The notes beneath the pieces are model-generated. The model was not told the origin of the DNA and searched no databases. It saw only the letters and a program-made list of their open reading frames with translations. Shown piece by piece: positions 43,527-55,258 of a DNA stretch of 58,140 nucleotides (position 1 is its first letter; each line of letters starts with the position of its first letter). A program made the position numbers and the translations under genes. The DNA comes from Acanthamoeba lenticulata (taxonomy: Eukaryota > Discosea > Longamoebia > Acanthamoebidae), in the NCBI GenBank assembly GCA_002179805.1, contig NAVB01001495.1:1-58140 (forward strand), given 5' to 3'.

Positions 43527-46202
43527 ATGGAGGCCAACACAACGTCTGCAGGGACGTGCCGTTTATGCTTGTCAGCTTCAGCACTGCACGAGCAGCGCTT
43601 GGTACGTGAGTTGTGTGTGGCGTTATCACCTGCTTCCTCTCTGAATACAAGTGAAAACTAGGTGTCAGAGCTGTTCGGCGGAGGCACACAACAAGCTGCA
43701 ACTCTTTGCCAAAGAAGCTATGTTGAAGATGATGAAGAGTGGTCCTTCAGTGTGTGTGCAGAGTGCAACACGACCTGCAACGTTCACAGGAGCAAGCTTG
43801 AGGCACGCATGGCACAAGCTTTCGCTGACGCAGCCGAGCTAGAACGCACTGGTGAGGCCAAGCAAGCGGCCGAAGCACGGAGACAGCTATGGAGGCGCGT
43901 GCGCAGCGCTGCTGGGGCTCTCAAAAAGCATCCTGATACGCTGCCCGCCAAGCAGCAGGCTGAGTATCGGTCCCTCCTCCTGGCTCACTTTGGCACGGAT
44001 GACATTGATGATCCTCACCTACAGTGGTTGTGGTACGTTTCCCTTATGCCCTTTCTGTAGGTCCATCGCCCATTGACCCGGAACCCATCGATGATTGCGA
44101 TGATTCTTGCATGCACGCACACAGCTCCTTCGAAGCAGAGATCAACCCAGAGGAGGTAAATCGCGTGCTGGCCCAGCTTTCCCAGAGGGAGCGGCAAGAC
44201 TTCGTGGACATTTGGAAGGCGCACTGGTACCAACTCTTCAAACCGCGAGGCGCCGCCATTCCTCTTGGCTGGCATGCCAATGCCATCCCCATTCACGAAC
44301 TGCTCAAGAGGAGGTATCATTAAGCCTTCATCCGGCCCAGTTATGAGTGTGATGTGAAGTAATGTTGAATTTACCTCCGCAGGGAGAGCAAAGCGTGCTT
44401 CACGCCTGTGCTTGGCCTACCGACGCCGGTCTACCACTACGACAAGATCGCTTCGCAGTGGAAGGAAGCGCCGCTTGCCTTGCTGACCGGACAAGTCCTG
44501 CAACAGGAGAACCTGGTCGTTGTAACCTTCAACGTCCTGTTCGACCTTTATCACGGCTTGACGGCGATGCTTCACACGCATAAGCGCACTCCTCACATGT
44601 TCAACATCCTGAGGGAGCTCAACGCTGATATCATAGGCTTGCAGGTAGATCCCCGCGGACTTGTCAGCAACACTAAGGATTGTGCTCATCAGTATTGGTG
44701 ACCACTCGCGCGCAGGAGGTGACCCCTGCCTTCCTCAACAACCTGCTGGAAGAGGACTGGGTCAAGGAAAGCTACTTTGTCTCCGAACTAGACCACTTTA
44801 CTTCCCAGTCTAAGCCCTCTAAGAAGAAGTACACGACATCTTGACAATTAACGGCCTGAAAATACTCACAACGCACACATATGGTGGGACAGGAACTTGC
44901 AAAGCACCGTCTACCCCTCGGGGCAGCTGCTATTGTCGAAGCTTCCCTTCCAGGCCAGCGTCTACGCTTTTTCCGGCTACAAGCGACTCATCTGTGGCGA
45001 ATTTGTGATCAACGATCGACGTTTGTGCGTGCCCGTCGTCCACTTGAGCAGGTCAGCTAGCTTCACTTTCTTTCGTTATACAACGTACTCCCCTCCTCAC
45101 AGCACGCATTCCCGACCATCGCACCAGTTCCAAGGGCGAGGGAGCGGGCAACCGACGAGAAAGCCAAATGAACACCATCATGCGAGCCATGCGAGGAGAG
45201 GATGGCGGCAGACAGGACATGGACTCGATTGTGATGGGTGATTTCAACTTCATGGACGACAAGGCCGAGAGCAAGTTCATTCCAAGTGACTTTATTGATG
45301 CCTGGCTCGCTCTACGCCCAGGTTTATCCTTTTCGCACACGGGTAACACGTGCACGCGCTAATCATGAGTGATACAGATGAAGAAGGATGGACCTTCAAC
45401 CCTCACGCCAACCTAGCGGCAGCTCTTATTAGTGAGAGTAAGCTCTGCCGCCGATTCGATCGAATCCTAATCCGCAGCCCGGGGTACCATGACATCTCCC
45501 AACCCATAAAATGACGAATGCAAGTCAAGGCACTGACGGCATCGTGAAGCAGAGAGGGCGCGACTTGGCATCCGGCGAATATCGAGCTTATAGGCACCGA
45601 GCCCATTGTCTGGCATGAGATGCGTGTCACAAGACGTACGTCTAACGGTCCCTCAAATGAGTCCTGATCTCTTTCTCACCCCACACGGGGTTTGGTCTGG
45701 TTAGAGGAAGAGGCGCCGCTCGAGGACGAATCGTCACTTGGTCCTCAGGAGACGGAAGAGTTGATCCTCGAATTCGCCCGCGACGAGTCTCGTGATGTGT
45801 ATCAGTTCCCACCCACGCTCAACAACTTCCAGCGCATGCTGGTCCACCGGATTGCAGCCAAGGTGCGTGTGCGCAGACAACGCGTAAAATACCTCTTCTC
45901 ATCTTTAGCTGATGCCATCACGATAATCCGGATCATAGGTGGATTTGCAGCACTACAGCGCAGGAGATGAGTCCAAGGGGACGCGCTGCGTTGTCATCTC
46001 CAAGCGGAAGGGGGATGACGGAGGAAAGCCCGAGAAGCGACTCGGAGGGGCGCCGCCAGTGCAACAGTCCGCGGTGAAGGCTCAACAATCCAAAAGCCCA
46101 AGTGAAGCCGCTCCCGAGGCGTCTATGCAGGAGTTGCGCATGCATGTGTCCGATCACTATGGCCTGGTCTGCACGCTCCACTTCGGCCCGCGGCCCGGAT
46201 AA
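43527..46202 (+). CDS. Zinc-finger, EEP-superfamily phosphodiesterase with inserted R3H domain
   Basis: ATG at 43527 (MEANTTSAGTCRLCLSASAL), stop TAA at 46200-46202, about ten exons. N-terminus: paired cysteines CRLC and, some 45 residues on, CAECNTTC, in the style of a treble-clef/ZAD-like zinc module. A helical linker follows. The EEP nuclease core then shows VVTFNVLFDLYH (Asn), ELNADIIGLQ-EV (Glu), GQLLLSKLPFQASVYAF, MGDFNFMDDK (Asp/Asn), CRRFDRILIRSPG, IELIGTEPIV and the closing VSDHYGLVCTLHF (Asp-His). Between IVWHEM and the SDH motif sits an R3H domain: YQFPPTLNNFQRMLVHRIAA, then LQHYSAGDESKGTRCVVISK. EEP enzymes cleave phosphodiesters in nucleic acids or lipids; the RFDRI...IELIGTEP...SDH run recalls TDP2-like enzymes. 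R3H binds single-stranded nucleic acid. Likely a nucleic-acid phosphodiesterase; substrate unknown. Confidence 0.8.
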
Positions 46203-46549
46203 CAACCACACAAAAAAATAAAAAATGGTAGCGAAAGGAAAAGAAAACCGAAATTTGACGCCAACCGCAAAAGAGAAGTCGCCGACGGTGCTGTGGAGCG
46301 GTTCCTCTTTGGGGCTGCAGAAGTTGAAGTTCTACCCTGACAACGAACCAGCTATCGATAGCTCGACTTTCCTGCCGAACCATCTTTTGCTTCGTCACTC
46401 AACCCATTTTCCGAAGCTTTCCATTTTCATTTTGCGTGTCTGAATGCAATCTGCGCCCTCGAGGGCAGGGCCAAGTGTGCCTCCTTTGGCCCTCGCGACC
46501 GCTGGCTCCAGGCTCACATCACATAATCACCTTCCACCACCTTCAAGTA
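46203..46549. other. Spacer between EEP and FYVE-like genes
   Basis: This 347-bp stretch includes an ATG frame at 46225 (MVAKGKENRNLTPTAKEKSP) that starts only 22 bp after the previous stop and ends without recognisable domain. It may be a 5' exon of the next gene or chance. The rest carries no clear feature and should contain the 3' UTR of the EEP gene and promoter of the next. Confidence 0.35.
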
Positions 46550-49411
46550 ATGGGCCGCCACACGGCGGTAACCCTGCCCCAGGTACGCCTCGACACAACG
46601 CAAAAATCACAAATAATAATAATAAAACGTTCGTCTCATCTCGTGCCAGTTGGCACTGTGGAGACCAACGCCATTGAAACCCACCCCCAAATAAACATCA
46701 AAACTGTGATGTTGAAAATGTGTTGCCCTGCTGTGCACCACTACTTCAGCGCCGCGAGTGCCAAAGGCCAAGGGACCAGGCTGCAGGGACTGGACCCGCG
46801 AGTTTGTGTCCAAGCGCACGGCTAAGAAGGACCTGCGTGAGCGTCTTTTCGTCGTCCTCGTCAAGCGCATGGCTCAAGTACGCGCAAGCTCCTCATCTCA
46901 CTTGTGTGTGCGACACCTCAGCTCACGCCCTTTGCTACCTGCATATTGCCGCGTGCCTACACAGCTGTCGATGGCGCGGCTCGTGCGCGAAGAGACGAGC
47001 ATGCTTTCTGCACTTCTGGGTCGTCGACCACCGCCCATCGAGGTCAAGGGCGTCGGAGGCCCCGCCAGCAAGCCCATCCAGGAAAACCAGGACAGCAAGT
47101 GTTATTGCGGGTGCGTGCATCCGTGTCGCTGCTTTTAGCCGGACTCTTTTGTTCTCATCGCCGAGCGCCCTTTTTTTCCCTCGTGTTCCGCTTCTCTGCT
47201 GCGCAGGCGCTCGTTTGGCTTTTTCAATCGACACAAGATGCGGTGCTCGCTGTGCCTCGACTGGTTCTGCGACGCGTGCGTCATGCCGCGCGTGCCACTT
47301 CATCTCGTCAACAAAATCGAGCGACCGCTCTCGGCCACCGATGTGCCCATGCTCAACACCTGCGAGGACTGCACCCGCATCGCCTACGCCTACGTCAGGT
47401 CCCGACCTCACCGCTTGTCCCCCCCCCCGTTTGCTCTCTTCGCTTGAGCCCGACTGACGTCATAAATTGTGTCGACACATGGTGCGCCAACAAAAACAAC
47501 AGGAGCGTCCGCTACCGGGCGATCCTGCTCGAAGGGCGCAACCACCCGCTGGCAGCGACCTACCAGTACATCATGGACGAGGACCAGCGAATCGCGCACA
47601 GCATGTTTGGCTACGCGCGGATGGTTAATGAGCTGCGCGCCATCGACGAGCAGGAGCGGGCCCGACGATCCTCGCTCGACTACACATCCACGCCCGTCGT
47701 CCACAACTCGGCCCTCGCCGCGGCCTTCCAGGAGGTGCTGGATGCCGGCCAGGAGATCGAGCAGACCATGTACTCGATGATGGTGCGCATCGAGCAGCTC
47801 GGCAAGGGCATTCCCTACGCCGGCCCGGACGCGACGGTGATCGCACCACCGCCCGCTGTGCTCTCCCAGGCGAGCAGCCCCGCCGAGTCGCCCCGCTCGG
47901 CCTCGTCCTCTACCACCACATCGCCGCGGGCCTCCACGCTCGCCCTTCCGAGCGGCTTCTACGGGCTGGGCTCGCGCTCGTCCTCCTCGTCGTCGCTCGA
48001 CTCTGTCGTCAACGTGCCAGTCGTCGAACCGCCCCCGGGCGAAGCCCAGAAGAAGGCACAGGAGGCCATGTGGCACCCCACCACAGAGACCGATGTCGAG
48101 CTGTTGGGCAACATTTCCACCACCCTCCGCGACCGTCTCGAGGAGCACCGACGCTACTATGACGGCCTTCACATGGTACCCCTTCTCACCTCACCCCAAC
48201 AACCGCAGCTGTTGAAGAACTCAAACAAAACAAAACAAAACAAAACAAAAGCAAATCATGCTGCTGGAGCTTCGACTGCTGCGCGAGGTCTACGTGACTG
48301 TGTTCCAGCTGTCCTACGAGCTGCGTGAGCTGTTCAATATCAACGGACAGCACAACGAGGAGAGCACCGGGGTCAACGTGTACCTGCTCCTCATGCAGCT
48401 CCTCAAAGTCTGCAAGCAGGACCTCAAGCAACTGGTCAACAAGATTGAAGACGCTAACTGGTACGTCCTCCTTCCATCCACTGCTGCTCCCCCCCTCTCA
48501 GCAGCACACATGAACCTTAAAATGCTAAACCTCGCCAACAGGACGCACTACGAAGAGGGCATCGCGGGGCTGGTGCGCAAGCGCCTGGAGACGCGGCGGT
48601 TGATCGATATCCCGCCGTTCGTGCTCAAAGAGCTCACGCCCAACGCGCTCACGGTGCTCGTCGTCGCCAAATTCCTGGGCATCATCCGTGTTGAGGTACG
48701 CGTGTGGCTGTACCCACCACGCTCGGTCAGTCTGATGCAATGGCTCTTTAACACTGCTTTGTTGTTGGCACAAAACAGGAGAAGAAGCTGGAGCTGAGAA
48801 CAGCGACGAGCCGATTCGTGAACGCGAAGAAGAACTTCAGGAGCTTGGAGACGATCGTCACCAACACTTGCCTCAAGCAGGAGGAGGCCGAACGCGCCCG
48901 CGAGAAGAGCAAATATGTGAGCCATCTCGACGAAAAGCTCAAACAGCAGCAGCAGCCTGCAGCTAGGAAGGCCCTCGTGATGCCACCCATCAACCCACCC
49001 CAGCCACCACCATCAGCAGCCCTGCCAGCAGCCGCTCCCACCGCAGCCGCCCCCGCTCCTGCCGTTCATGCCGCTGCCGCGCCCACAGCTCAGGCCAAGC
49101 CAATGCCGCCACAGAAGCCGCCACCGCAGCACGGGGCGGGCGTGTTGCCGCTGCTCGTCGACCCGCCATCAAAGGAGCCGAAACCGCGAGAACGTGCGTT
49201 CTCGCTGGACGAGGGCGCCAAGCCCGGCAAGGTTGTGAGTGCTCCCGTCAAGGGCGAGGGCGGTGGCAGCAGCGACCGGGAGGACGGCCCTGTGGCGCGG
49301 CCAGCCGGCGTGCGCGACAAGGCCAAGGAGGCCGCGCCTTCTCCTCTGCCGACTGCCGCTCCCGGCGGAGGCCTGTTGAGTGGTGTCATGCACAAGATGG
49401 GCATGGCTTGA
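46550..49411 (+). CDS. FYVE-like zinc-finger protein with helical region and Pro/Ala-rich tail
   Basis: Stop TGA at 49409-49411 (ends GVMHKMGMA). The start is uncertain: ATG at 46550 (MGRHTAVTLPQ) is given, with an intron to about 46767; ATG at 46225 is an alternative. Exons then read GPGCRDWTREFVSKRTAKKD, SMARLVREETSMLSALLGRR, and a zinc finger SKCYCG-RSFGFFNRHKMRCS-LCLDWFCDAC...LNTCEDC. The eight-Cys pattern with N-R-H-K-M-R-C at the basic-motif position is FYVE-like, but the WxxD entry and RR/KHHCR motif are altered. Helical segments follow (about 47510-48700), with a Ser-rich linker, then a coiled coil (VNAKKNFRSLETIVTNTCLK) and Ala/Pro-rich tail with PPSKEPKPRERAFSLDEG. FYVE domains bind PI3P on endosomes; whether this one does is inference. 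Confidence 0.7.
48225..48249. repeat. (CAAAA)n pentanucleotide run
   Basis: In an intron of the FYVE-like gene, just before its 3' splice site region. Confidence 0.82.
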
Positions 49412-49587
49412 CCACGCCATGGTCTTGTGTTGCCCTGGTCTGTGCGCAAGAAACAACAGGCCGACTATTTATGGTTTAAATAATTTTTTGCATAGCAGCT
49501 GCCATTAATTTTTTGGGTGCAGCCAGGTTGTCGTCTAGGCGGAAAAGAAAGAAGAACGAAGCAAGTGGCGCGTGAGGGGGGGAGGAG

Positions 49588-52500
49588 ATGGAGAACCCGA
49601 CAAACACCCAACATGAAGCGCCCAAGGAGGGAAGGGTGGCGCAGCAGCGTCGACGGTTCGAGGACATGCTCGCCCCCTCACAACAATCGTCCCAGATTTC
49701 GATGGGGCGCCTCAACGTGCAAGCGGGAGGAGGCACCGTCCGTGAGAGGAAGCCGACACCCAACCGACCAACGGTGGCCATAGGCTCTTTCCGGGCCCCA
49801 TTCGAGGTGCAGGTCTGCCACGACCACTACTGTCGCGTGCTGAGCGACTACACAGCCAAGGCCGAGGGCGAGCTTTCGCTTCGCCGCGGCGACAAGCTGC
49901 AGGTAGTGCGCCTCGACCCGGAGGGCTGGTGCGAGGGCAACGTCGTGGGCGGGAGCTACAGACGCGGCCGTTTCCCCAGCCGCTGCGTCGAGCGCATCCT
50001 GGATCCTCACCACCAGCAGCAGCAACCTTCGCCCTTGTCCTCCCCAACCTCTAGCATGTCCTCCATCAAACGACCGCCACCTCCACCGCCCCCAGCGGAC
50101 CGCAAGGGCGTGCTTCAAGCAACGCCGCCTAAAGCCGCGCCACCATCAGCGAGGCCCCTGAGCGCCGCCGCTTCAGCGCCTAGACGAGTCACATCGATGG
50201 TCGGGCGGCCCCTGCCGACCCCACCGCAGCGGGCGAGCGTCGTGACGCACGTCTTGGCGCAGTGCCAGCAGCTGGTCAACGGCTGCCTGGAGCTCAAGGA
50301 GGCCGCGGTGGCCGCAACCAGCGCACCGGATCCGGCCTCGCTGGCGCGCTGGTCTGCCAAGGGCGAGCAGTTGAACCGGGAGGCTGACGAGCTGCGGAAG
50401 AAGGCGCGCGAGCTCAAGAAGCAGTCGTCCGCCAACAAGTACGGGACGGAGGAGCAGATCAAGAAGGACATGCGCCTCTACCTGCAGCACAAGAAGTCCA
50501 TCGCCAGCTTCCACGAATTCACAGAAGGTGTCCTCTTTCTTTCTGCTGTCTGACCCTTGGCCAACAGCCTCACCCTATGCGTGGATGGCTGGATGGCTCC
50601 TCAGATCTGACGACGCTGACGGGGCGCTCGATCAAGATGTCGATCGCCGTTCTGACCAAGGGCGGGCCTGCTGCGGGCAGCGCTGAGGTGGAAGGCACGT
50701 TCTGCACACCTGCGTTCCCCCCCCCCCGTATGATGGCTCATGTGTGATGTGGGACATGCGCTCGCAGAGCTGGATCGTGCCTTTGCCTCGGTGGCCGACT
50801 CGGTAAAGGAACTCGTGTTGGCCATGCAATCGTGGAACCTCAATGTGAAGAACAAACGACAGCTCGAGAAGAACAGCGCAGTGGCCCTCTCCTATAGGAC
50901 CCTCTGCACCAACGCGCACACTATGGGCGACCAGCTGATGAGTACATCCCCCCCCCCCGGGTCTTCTCCTCGCTTGCGATCTGCTCACGATGGAGTTGGC
51001 CTTGCTCCATCAGGTCTCGCCCGCAACAACGAGAAGCAGGAGTTCATCAAAACGGCTAAGGAGATGCTTAACACGCTGGACACCATCAGCGAATACTCGG
51101 CTACGGCCGGCCTCGTCCACGTACGTGGCTGCAGACGGCCCGTTTGCCGGAGCCGCTTTGGCTGACCAACACACGCTCACATATGCGGCCCACACAGGAA
51201 GGGGTCACGCTCAAGCGCCTCATGCACCAGCTGCTCTCGACCACGCAGTGCGACCTGGGAGCCAAAGGGTCGATCCCCACCGGCGAGCAGATCGACAAGA
51301 TGCAAGAGCTCGTGGATGGCGGCATCCTCGCTTTCCTGGATGCCCTCTCCAGCGCGCTGCAAACCAACGGCGCCCCGGGCTCGCTTGTGGGTCCCACCGC
51401 CCGCGCCGATGGTGCGCCGTGGGCGCAGCAAAGCGGCCCCGTGGCGCTCCTGTCGCCGCCGGTCCTCAGCCGCGAGCGATCGCTCTCGTCGCCCCCGTCG
51501 CTTGATGGCGAGCAGGAGGCCGCCGGCGAGGAGCGCGAGAAGCGGGAAAAGACCCGCACCAACCTGCTGAAGGAGATCGTCACCACCGAGGCCGTCTACC
51601 TTGCCCAGCTCAAGACCCTGCTCTCGGCGGTACGCCACCGTCTGCGCCGATGCGCGCTGAGTGGTAAAGCTCACATCATGCCGTCGTCTGATGTGTGATC
51701 CTTTGGCCTCGGCCCAGTTCATCGCCCCGCTCAAGGCGCAGAAATGGGGCCAGGAGCTGCTCGCCTCCGACGACCTGCTGAACCGGCAGTTCGTGTGCTG
51801 GGCCAGCTTGGTGAACCTCTCGCAGGAACTGCTGTACGGAGGCCTCGCTCTTTTCTTGTGATGGTGGAACCGGGCTCAGCCCTCGCCCACTCGCAGAACC
51901 GAGCTCGAAGCTCGGACAGCACAGGGCGACAAGCAGAAGGTGGGGGACGTCTTCCAGCGACTCTTGCCCAAGCTCAAGAATGAATATCAGCAGTACATCA
52001 ACAACTACGACCTCATGCGCGAGCGCATCAGGCAGCTACGCATCGTCCACTCAGAGTTTTCGGTATGGAAACGCATATAAACCACTCACACAAAGAACAC
52101 CCAACACTCAAGAAGACATCTGAACCTGTATTCTGCGCTCGCAGGCTCACGTGCAGAGCTTCTGTGCGGCTCATGGAGGCGCCGACTTGGGCTTTTACCT
52201 GATCTGCCCCATCCAGCGCATCCCTCGCTACGAGGTCCGTGTCACGAGCAACCCCGCCCTGCTCGCCGGCTCTCACCTCTTCGTTGGGGGGGGGCGGATA
52301 TTCTGTCGACGTGCACTGCAGATGCTGATTTCGAATCTGGCCAAGCATACGGCGGCCACCCATCCGGACGCCCGGGAACTGAGCGCCGCGCTGGACAAGC
52401 TCAAGGAGCTGCTCGTGTTCCTCGATGAGACCAAGAGGCGCGAGGACAACAAGCGCAAAGTGCAATACGTGCTGTCGCACCTCTCCACACCCAAGCATAA

Positions 52501-53139
52501 GCTCCCTCGGGTGCGTGTGAAGAAGAGTCTTCTCTAGATTCTCAAGTTGAGGAATCTCTCATCCACCAATTGCGCGCTCTGTTGTTGCGCAGATACTGAG
52601 CGAGGAGCACATGAAGGACAGGGTGTTCCTCCGCGAGGGCCTCCTCTACGAAACCTACGGCCGAAAGCGGAAGGAGCGCTACGTTTTTATGTTTGACGAG
52701 TTCTTGATCAAGACCTCCATCAAGATGACCACTCGGCTCACCAACAACCTCACCCTCAACCTCAATCGCCTGGGCTTCTCTCCGAAGGACCAGAAGCCGG
52801 CGCTGTACGTGTACAAGGACATCATCCCGTTCTCCAAAGTCTTCCTCTCCTCCATGGACGAAGGTAAGGCCCCTTGCCCTCTTCCGTGCGCCGCGGAGCA
52901 AGGAACAAACTCAAAACGCGCAACTTCGCGTGCCGGCAGACTGGGAAGAGGGGATGAACGTGCGGTTCAAGTTGATCGAGCGCAATCCGGCACCAGACAC
53001 CGTTCCCTGCGTGCAGACCTTCACCTGTTCCTCCGAGAACGAGTGCCAATCGTGGATGAAGGACATCAGCGAGGCCATCAACTTGAGCTCTTTCATGGTG
53101 CAGGTGGTCTCCTCCTCCATGATTGTACGACGAAAATGA
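49588..53139 (+). CDS. SH3-DH-PH Rho guanine nucleotide exchange factor
   Basis: ATG at 49588 (MENPTNTQHEAPKEGRVAQQ), stop TGA at 53137-53139, about eleven exons. SH3 domain at residues ~75-140: YCRVLSDYTAKAEGELSLRR, GDKLQVVRLDPEGWCEGNVV, GRFPSRCVERIL. A Pro-rich linker (KRPPPPPPPAD) and helical segment (KSIASFHEF) follow, then a helical region LDRAFASVADSVKELVLAMQ. DH domain: TNLLKEIVTTEAVYLAQLKT, QRLLPKLKNEYQQYINNYDL, LGFYLICPIQRIPRYE, MLISNLAKHT. PH domain: DRVFLREGLLYETYGRKRKE, RYVFMFDEFLIKTS, CQSWMKDISEAINL. DH-PH proteins exchange GDP for GTP on Rho/Rac GTPases to drive actin remodelling. In the DH the CR3 core (YLICPIQRIPRYE) is intact. Exon edges within 51640-51900 are uncertain. Confidence 0.88.
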
Positions 53140-53259
53140 TTGTGTGGCTACACACAAACCAACCGTCGTTGTGTATTTTGGCGCCAAATTGTGAAGTTGT
53201 TTTGCGTTTTTTTCTTTCTTTTTGCCGCTTCTCTCCTCTTTTTTTCTTTTTCGAGCGAG

Positions 53260-54305
53260 ATGAAGAGGCGGCGTGAGGAGGCCGAGGTTGATTCTGCTGG
53301 TCAGTCTTCGACGGTGCTCACCACGGACAAGCAGAATGTCAAGCGAGTAAGATCGGACGCGGTGGAGCCAGAGAAACGACCAGATTCAAATGCAACGCTA
53401 AAACTGCATTCAGAGGTGCCCCTCGATCTCATGTCGGCCGATGCGGTGACTCCTGACGGCAACTTGGCAAGGTGGAAGCTGTCGGAATCACGCCACAAAG
53501 GTTGGGGTTTGTTGTCTATTTTCTCTCAATTAGACATGTCCTGATTAAAACTTTCCCTCTACCTCGTGCCCGTTCCCCACCCTTGTTGCGCGTCTGGGCC
53601 CACGGCACGCAGGGCGCTACACGGTGCTCGTCTTCTACCCGCTCGACTTCACGTTCGTCTGCCCCACCGAACTCATTGCCTTCAGCGACCGCCTCGGAGA
53701 CTTTGATGCGGTCCGCTCCTTCTCCACCTCCGCTTTGTTGATGGAATGTGGGCCCCTTGACTCTTACAATGGCCTTTGCTGCCCTCGCGGACCACAGCTC
53801 CAGTGCGACGTGGTTGGTGTGTCGGTGGACTCCAAGTTCACGCACCTCGCCTGGCTGCGCACGCCCCGCACCGCGGGCGGTCTAGCGGCCCTGCCTGGCG
53901 ACCAGCACAAGCCCTTCGCCCTCACGCTTGTGAGCGATCTTACGCACGTCATCTCCAAGCGCTTCGACGTCTTCGACGAAGCATGTGGACACTCGAAGCG
54001 GGCGGTGGTGATCATTTCCGACAGCGGGCTGGTGCGCGAGGTGCTCATCAACGACGACGCCGTCGGGAGGAACGTAGACGAAGTGCTGAGGCTGGTGCAG
54101 GCCCTCCAGTACGCCGACGCACACGAGGGCGAGGCCTGTCCCATCAACTGGCGCCCTGGTACGCGCTTAGCGTTAGCCGGTCCGGCCGGTGATGCTCACT
54201 CATTTTCTGTTCTCCCGTGGCGCAGGCAACGCGGCCATCAAGGCTGACCCTGTCGGAAGCAAGGAGTACTTCAACACGGACATGGACGTCGCCGCCCAGC
54301 AGTGA
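53260..54305 (+). CDS. 2-Cys peroxiredoxin with basic N-terminal extension
   Basis: ATG at 53260 (MKRRREEAEVDSAGQSSTVL), stop TGA at 54303-54305, four exons, about 265 residues. Peroxidatic Cys in FYPLDFTFVCPTELIAFSDR; next exon LQCDVVGVSVDSKFTHLAWL and TPRTAGGLAAL; resolving Cys in EGEACPINWRPG, followed by NAAIKADPVGSKEYFN. Typical 2-Cys Prx reduce peroxides using thioredoxin. The first ~85 residues are unlike the usual short N-terminus: basic and Ser/Glu-rich with MKRRREE and KQNVKRVRSD patches that look like nuclear-localisation signals. The normal GxxAPxF entry is degenerate (SADAVTPDGNLARWKLSE). An intron runs from about 53709 to 53791 between the second and third coding segments. It converges with the minus-strand DUF3339-like gene. 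Confidence 0.88.
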
Positions 54306-54472
54306 CACTTCTTCTTTTTTCTTCAACAACAGATTGATTGAAGACGAGGGCGCGGGCAACGTTCTTCTTTTCTAAAAGTTTATTGCTGGCCATTTTGGGC
54401 TGACGCACGCCTCGACTCGTCAGCGGTTCTCGCACACGCGCCTGAAAACGTCGTCGGCTCGGAAGGAAGTGT

Positions 54473-54814
54473 CTACTTGCGAGTAGTAGTGGTCTTCTTG
54501 CTGGGCCACAAGCTGCGAATGAGGGCCAGCACAGCACCGAACACGATGGTGTGCGTCACGATCGCTCGCGTCGAGGTTTGGCCTGTGTGTTTGCCCCATG
54601 CACAGGGTACACATGAAGGGTCAGAAGATGGAGCTCCCTCGCCAGATTGAGCGAGCGGTCACAGAGGAAGGGGGATGGCAATACCAGAGAGCCAGAAGCC
54701 ACGAGACTCAGCCGGGAGTGTAAGGAGAAGGCCAGGCGAGAGGAGGCCGAAGAGGATCGTGGGCACCACGAGGTTGCGGTTAAGCACGGGTTCTTCAGAG
54801 TCGTCGTAGTTCAT
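54473..54814 (-). CDS. Small two-helix membrane protein, DUF3339-like
   Basis: ATG at 54812-54814 (MNYDDSEEPVLNRNLVVPTI), stop TAG at 54473-54475, one intron joining GFWLS in phase 1 to GQTSTRAIVTH, about 79 residues. Two hydrophobic helices: LVVPTILFGLLSPGLLLTLP and IVTHTIVFGAVLALIRSL, linked by an SPGLL-LPAESRGFW loop, then a basic tail (SKKTTTTRK). The PGLL...P...R......TS...VH pattern is that of plant DUF3339 proteins. Role unknown. Its 5' spacer (54815-55258) is 444 bp. Confidence 0.7.
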
Positions 54815-55258
54815 GGTGAGTGTGAAGCGGAGGGTGGTTCTTCTTGTTGGGGTGATGTGGTGTTGTGTGAGTAAGCGAGTGTTCGCAGGGGACGGGCGGT
54901 GGTGAGTGTCACAGCAGCGGATGGCGTGGGCCGTCGTTTCCTTTCCTCCCCGCATGAGCCCAGCGGCAAGCGGCCGAAATTCACAAGAACCGAACCCAAC
55001 AGACCGCGAGGTGGGATTGGTCCATTAAATAAGAGATGAGAAAGATAACCCAACCCCAAGTCTCGTCCTGATCAAAAGAAAGCTTTACTGGTCATCGTGA
55101 AGAAAGAATACCAGCAGGAGCCGGTCGGGCTCGACTCGAGCGTGTAGGTTGGGCCGCCAAAGTGCGGTGATATGATGTGGACGTGCGCCTGTTTTCTGCC
55201 TCCCTACTTCCAACGCACGTCGTCACTTGGTTATCTGCTTAGATCGACGGCTGCTTCT
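54815..55258. other. Spacer upstream of the small membrane protein gene
   Basis: 444 bp between the DUF3339-like start and the stop of the next minus-strand gene. It should hold the promoter of the former and the 3' UTR of the latter. No RNA gene, repeat or convincing coding frame was recognised. Confidence 0.4.

Noticed and set aside
46225..46443. ATG frame right after the EEP stop
   Set aside because: Only 22 bp from the previous stop, no domain, and no good splice donor in frame; kept only as a possible alternative 5' exon.
47408..48172. 254-codon minus-strand frame
   Set aside because: It is antisense to the FYVE-like gene's continuous helical exon; Gly/Arg-rich with no family match.
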